NCBI RefSeq assembly: GCF_900108485.1
Contig: NZ_FNXF01000003.1
Coordinates: 142,530-206,529 of the forward strand
Direction: 5' to 3'
DNA: 64,000 nucleotides
Source of the DNA: Rheinheimera pacifica
GTDB lineage: Bacteria > Pseudomonadota > Gammaproteobacteria > Enterobacterales > Alteromonadaceae
Both the position numbers and the translations under genes were made by a program. The notes under the pieces were generated by a model. That model searched no databases and was not told the origin of the DNA. It saw nothing but the letters and a program-made list of their open reading frames with translations. Positions 60,758 to 64,000 of this stretch are shown here, piece after piece. Each line of letters begins with the position of its first letter. Position 1 is the stretch's first letter.

Positions 60758-62542
60758 TTACGCGGTTTGCTGCTGTAACAGGTATTCCGGTGTAAAACTA
60801 AAATACACACCGGTGCCGCCGCTGCTGCGCGGTTTAATTACGATTTGCCCACCCAGGTGTTTACTGCGCTCCTGCATAATAGCCAACCCATAATGGTTTA
60901 GCTTTTCTGCCGACGCCGGTATACCAATACCATTATCTTCTACTGCCAGACGGATCCCGTCGCTGCTGTGATGCAGGCTGATCAACAGCTCAGTGCCCTG
61001 ACTATGGTGCACAGCATTCTGGCTGGCTTCACGGATAATTTGCAGCAGATGGATCTCTTCATGCGGTGCCAGCGGTACATTCGCTAACTGATAATCCAGC
61101 CGGATCTGTAAATCAGACTGTTCGGTCAACTGCTTTACTGTGGTTTGCAGTGCACTAAACAGGCCGGCACCATCTACTTTTAGCCGGAAGGTGGTCAAAA
61201 GCTCGCGCAGTTGCCGGTAGGCAGCATCCAGCCCTTGCTTTAACTCAGAGGATACATCGGCAATAATGGCCTTATCGTCTTTTTGCGTAGCTTTATTTAA
61301 GCGGGTAACCTGAATTTTCAGATACGACAATGCCTGGGCCAGCGAGTCATGCAGTTCACGCGCTATCACAGTGCGCTCTTGCATCAATGCCAGCCGACGC
61401 AGTTGCTCCTCTTCTGATTTGGAACTCAATGCCAGTGCCAGCTGATCGGCCACCGACGTTAACAGCTGCTGTTGCCAGCGCGCCAGTGGCTGGCCCGGCG
61501 CTACCCGTGCTACCAATACACCGTACTTTTTCTGCTCACGCTGCAACAGGTAGTTGTACTGCTCAGTATTACAGCCGGTTGTCTGAGGCTGGCTTAAACA
61601 GTCGCCACAGCTCACGGCAATACAGGGGGCGCTGTCTTCGTCACCCGGCAGCAGCTGCATATAGGGTTTATCGCCTTCTTCGGTAAACAGGCAAAGCTCC
61701 AGATCATCTACTTTAACCACCGCTTTTAGCTCAGTAACAATGTGATTAAAGTCGGCATATTCCGGCACACGCTCACTGATGCGCTGAGCGGTGTTATATA
61801 AAAAGCGCAACGTGGTATTGGTATGTTTAAGCGCCTCGGTTTGCTGCTCTACCCGCTGCTCCAGATTGCCATACATGTAGGCAATAGAATCGTTCATTTT
61901 GTTAAAGCTGTGCGCCAGCGTACCCAGCTCGTCGTTGTTTTCAATGCTCAGGCGGTGGGTAAAATCGCCCATCGCCACGCGTTTGGCCCCCTGAGTCAGC
62001 GCTTCCAGCGGCTGCTGCACCATAACCTTCAGCCAATATATAACAATGGCCGACAACAATACCGTTGCCAGCAACGCCACCAGTTGCAGGGTGCGAAAAC
62101 TACGTACCTTTTGCTCTGCATCCTGCTGAATGTACAGTACCAGTTGCTCCAGCAGCACAATTTGCTCAGAGAGCGCCTGCGCAGTTTGCTGCGGACTGAG
62201 TAGAGACTGTGTCAGTTGCGGCTCCAGTTGCAGCCAATGCTGTCTGGCCGCTTCAAACTGCGACACTATAGTGTCGTTATGCATAAAGCGCTTAAATACC
62301 GGATGCTGCCAGCTTTGATTAAACTGCGCCTGAGCAGCCTGCAGCTGCTGCTGGTCTTGCTGCAGGGTCAGCCATGCCATCCGATAGCTTTGCATCCGCA
62401 GCGAACCTGCCACGTTTACCGCATGCGCATCATTATCGGTTTTATCCGACAACCAGTACGACGCCAGCATGGTACCGATAGCCAGCGTGACGATGCAGGC
62501 CAGGGCGATGTTAATCCGGGTAACGATTGAAAACTGTCGCAT
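60758..62542 (-). CDS. narX: nitrate/nitrite sensor histidine kinase NarX
   Basis: 594 residues from ATG 62540-62542, with GGAGTGATT before it. Two membrane helices (INIALACIVTLAIGTMLASY; LVALLATVLLSAIVIYWL) flank a periplasmic sensor with the P-box NVAGSLRMQSYRM that binds nitrate/nitrite. Then HAMP, a coiled coil, a GAF-like part with Cys-rich CIAVSCGDCL, HisKA_3 with phospho-His in ARELHDSLAQALSYL, and HATPase with EDNGIGIP. The partner narL normally follows; here the prophage follows. Confidence 0.93.
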   Translation of the reverse strand: MRQFSIVTRINIALACIVTLAIGTMLASYWLSDKTDNDAHAVNVAGSLRMQSYRMAWLTLQQDQQQLQAAQAQFNQSWQHPVFKRFMHNDTIVSQFEAARQHWLQLEPQLTQSLLSPQQTAQALSEQIVLLEQLVLYIQQDAEQKVRSFRTLQLVALLATVLLSAIVIYWLKVMVQQPLEALTQGAKRVAMGDFTHRLSIENNDELGTLAHSFNKMNDSIAYMYGNLEQRVEQQTEALKHTNTTLRFLYNTAQRISERVPEYADFNHIVTELKAVVKVDDLELCLFTEEGDKPYMQLLPGDEDSAPCIAVSCGDCLSQPQTTGCNTEQYNYLLQREQKKYGVLVARVAPGQPLARWQQQLLTSVADQLALALSSKSEEEQLRRLALMQERTVIARELHDSLAQALSYLKIQVTRLNKATQKDDKAIIADVSSELKQGLDAAYRQLRELLTTFRLKVDGAGLFSALQTTVKQLTEQSDLQIRLDYQLANVPLAPHEEIHLLQIIREASQNAVHHSQGTELLISLHHSSDGIRLAVEDNGIGIPASAEKLNHYGLAIMQERSKHLGGQIVIKPRSSGGTGVYFSFTPEYLLQQQTA

Positions 62543-62717
62543 AATCACTCCGCTTACTTTACTACCTAAGCATATCTGCATATTTGCCGCTGCGCCGCTT
62601 TGACGCCAAAACTATTGGCACAATCGAGCTACCCCCTTTTCCTTGCTACCTACGCCGCAGCTGCCTGCCTCTTACAGGAGTGGGTAGAAGTTGGCGTATT
62701 GTCGGCGATAACGGCGT

Positions 62718-62742
62718 TACCCACACTACCACCTTGTGGGTA
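62718..62742. promoter_or_regulatory. candidate NarL site (inverted heptamers)
   Basis: TACCCACA (62718-62725) and TGTGGGTA (62735-62742) form an inverted repeat with nine bases between. Each resembles the NarL heptamer TACYYMT. About 100 bases before the expected narG start point. Confidence 0.55.
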
Positions 62743-62780
62743 TTTGGGTTTTTTATCAGCAATTTAGTGCTCTGGCTGGC

Positions 62781-62821
62781 TTGATCCAAATCAAGCATCA
62801 TCACAGCGTTGTTTCTATAGT
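62781..62821 (+). promoter_or_regulatory. narG promoter with FNR box
   Basis: A perfect FNR/ANR box TTGATCCAAATCAA (62781-62794) and a -10 hexamer TATAGT (62816-62821). The predicted start near 62829 places the box centre at -41.5, the class II position for activation without oxygen. Confidence 0.85.
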
Positions 62822-62877
62822 GTGCATACCAGAAAAGCAAGATGTCTGTTCATGCAGGACAAGACCAGGAGTAAACC

Positions 62878-64000
62878 ATGAGTCACCTACTCGACAAACT
62901 GCGGTTTTTTACAACCCGCAAAACCCCGTTCGCCGATGGCCACGGTGTCACCACCAACGAAGACAGAAGCTGGGAACAGGGTTACCGCCAGCGCTGGCAG
63001 CACGATAAAATTGTGCGCTCTACCCACGGCGTAAATTGCACCGGCTCATGCAGCTGGAAAATTTATGTTAAAGACGGTCTGGTGACCTGGGAAACCCAGC
63101 AAACAGACTATCCGCGCACCCGGCCGGATTTACCAAACCATGAACCACGCGGCTGCCCGCGCGGCGCCAGTTACTCCTGGTACATTTACAGCGCTAACCG
63201 CTTAAAATACCCTAAGGTACGCCAGCAGTTAATGAAACTGTGGCGCGAAGCCAAAGCAGTGCATAAAGACCCGGTTAAAGCCTGGGAATCTATTGTTACC
63301 GATCCGGTAAAAGCAAAAAGCTACAAAGAGCGCCGCGGTTTGGGCGGTTTTGTCCGCGCTAGTTGGGATGAAGTAAACGAGCTGATTGCCGCCTCTAACG
63401 TGTACACCACTAAAACCTATGGCCCGGACCGGGTTACCGGCTTCTCGCCTATTCCGGCGATGTCGATGGTGTCTTACGCCGCCGGCGCGCGTTATTTATC
63501 ACTGATTGGCGGTAACTGCTTAAGCTTCTACGACTGGTACTGCGACTTACCACCGGCTTCACCGCAGGTGTGGGGTGAGCAAACCGACGTGCCTGAATCG
63601 GCCGACTGGTATAACTCAAATTACATTATTGTTTGGGGCTCTAACGTGCCGCAAACCCGTACTCCCGACGCACACTTTTTAACCGAAGTACGCTACAAAG
63701 GCACCAAAACCTGCGTTATTACCTCGGATTACTCAGAAGCGTCTAAATTTGGTGACACCTGGTTAGCTCCGCGCCAGGGTACTGATGCCGCTTTGGCGAT
63801 GGCCTTTGGCCATGTCATTTTAAAAGAATTCCATGTCGATAATCCAAGTGCGTATTTTACCGACTATGTAAAACGCACCACCGATATGCCGATGCTGGTA
63901 ATGCTGGAGCAAGGTGACAAACATCTGACACAGGGCCGGTTTTTACGCGCCGCCGATTTAGTGAACAACCTGGGTGAAGACAATAACCCGGACTGGAAAA
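62878..64000 (+). CDS. narG: nitrate reductase alpha subunit NarG (N-terminal part)
   Basis: The first 374 codons are in the window. MSHLLDKLRFFTTRK is the short Tat-like leader remnant of NarG; HGVNCTGSCSWKIYVKDG gives the His and Cys residues of the FS0 cluster; CPRGASYSWYIYSANRLKYP and IGGNCLSFYDWYCDLPPASPQVWGEQTD (Asp molybdenum ligand region) follow. Membrane-bound respiratory nitrate reductase reducing nitrate with quinol electrons. AGGAG precedes the ATG. Confidence 0.97.
   Translation, partial: MSHLLDKLRFFTTRKTPFADGHGVTTNEDRSWEQGYRQRWQHDKIVRSTHGVNCTGSCSWKIYVKDGLVTWETQQTDYPRTRPDLPNHEPRGCPRGASYSWYIYSANRLKYPKVRQQLMKLWREAKAVHKDPVKAWESIVTDPVKAKSYKERRGLGGFVRASWDEVNELIAASNVYTTKTYGPDRVTGFSPIPAMSMVSYAAGARYLSLIGGNCLSFYDWYCDLPPASPQVWGEQTDVPESADWYNSNYIIVWGSNVPQTRTPDAHFLTEVRYKGTKTCVITSDYSEASKFGDTWLAPRQGTDAALAMAFGHVILKEFHVDNPSAYFTDYVKRTTDMPMLVMLEQGDKHLTQGRFLRAADLVNNLGEDNNPDWK

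Larger units (their letters stand above)
62543..62877. promoter_or_regulatory. narX-narG divergent control region
   Basis: 335 bases without a gene. It holds several NarL-heptamer-like words (TACCTAA near 62568; TACCCCC near 62629; TACCTAC near 62647; TACCCAC inverted at 62680-62686), an inverted TACCCACA/TGTGGGTA pair (62718-62742) and an FNR box. Confidence 0.75.

Overview
The window looks like the chromosome of an Alteromonadales-type gammaproteobacterium (Rheinheimera/Alishewanella/Arsukibacterium would fit; this is inferred from gene content and order, not from a search). Core markers are the thrS-infC-rpmI cluster, riboflavin synthase next to a NorM/MdtK drug exporter, a DUF3080 lipoprotein, tRNA-Val(GAC) and a narX/narG nitrate respiration locus under an FNR box.

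Layout. (1) 1-8251 is core: rpmI (start only), infC (ATT start), thrS, an EAL-HDOD protein, a fructosamine-kinase-family protein, a pteridine reductase, a CPXCG zinc protein, riboflavin synthase and norM. (2) 8252-13745 is an AT-rich accessory island between norM and its usual downstream gene. Partial copies of the norM 3' end lie on both sides. Inside, all on the minus strand, are a retron (ncRNA plus a reverse transcriptase-Toprim fusion resembling retron-Eco2/Ec67), a CoiA-like nuclease/coiled-coil gene split by a one-base frameshift in a G5 run, and a membrane protein. (3) 13746-28384 is mixed: DUF3080, tRNA-Val, then a regulatory and catabolic stretch with LysR, a solute-binding-like protein, YoaK, an amidohydrolase, a YcaC-like hydrolase, XapX, a stand-alone receiver, two near-duplicate AraC regulators, a GAF-PAS histidine kinase with a FixJ-type regulator, a TMEM175-like channel and an apparently cut-off M1-like peptidase.

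(4) About 28.4-60.6 kb is a complete-looking Mu-like transposable prophage, read right to left. From its left end: S24-type repressor (+), Ner, MuA transposase (DDE residues at 271, 336 and 392), MuB, early genes, gp16, Mor, a secreted cargo protein, the lysis set, gp25-gp30, a central noncoding gap, protease/scaffold, major head, tail genes with a -2 translational frameshift, baseplate genes and a beta-helix tailspike. (5) 60.7-64.0 kb is the nitrate locus: narX, then divergently narG (incomplete). narL is not next to narX.

How parts work together. The retron and its neighbours look like an anti-phage island built at the 3' end of norM. The prophage carries its own SOS-type switch: a repressor that joins a MuA-like DNA-binding domain to a LexA-type self-cleaving domain. 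The noncoding gap between head morphogenesis and protease genes lies at the physical centre of the prophage, where Mu has its strong gyrase site.
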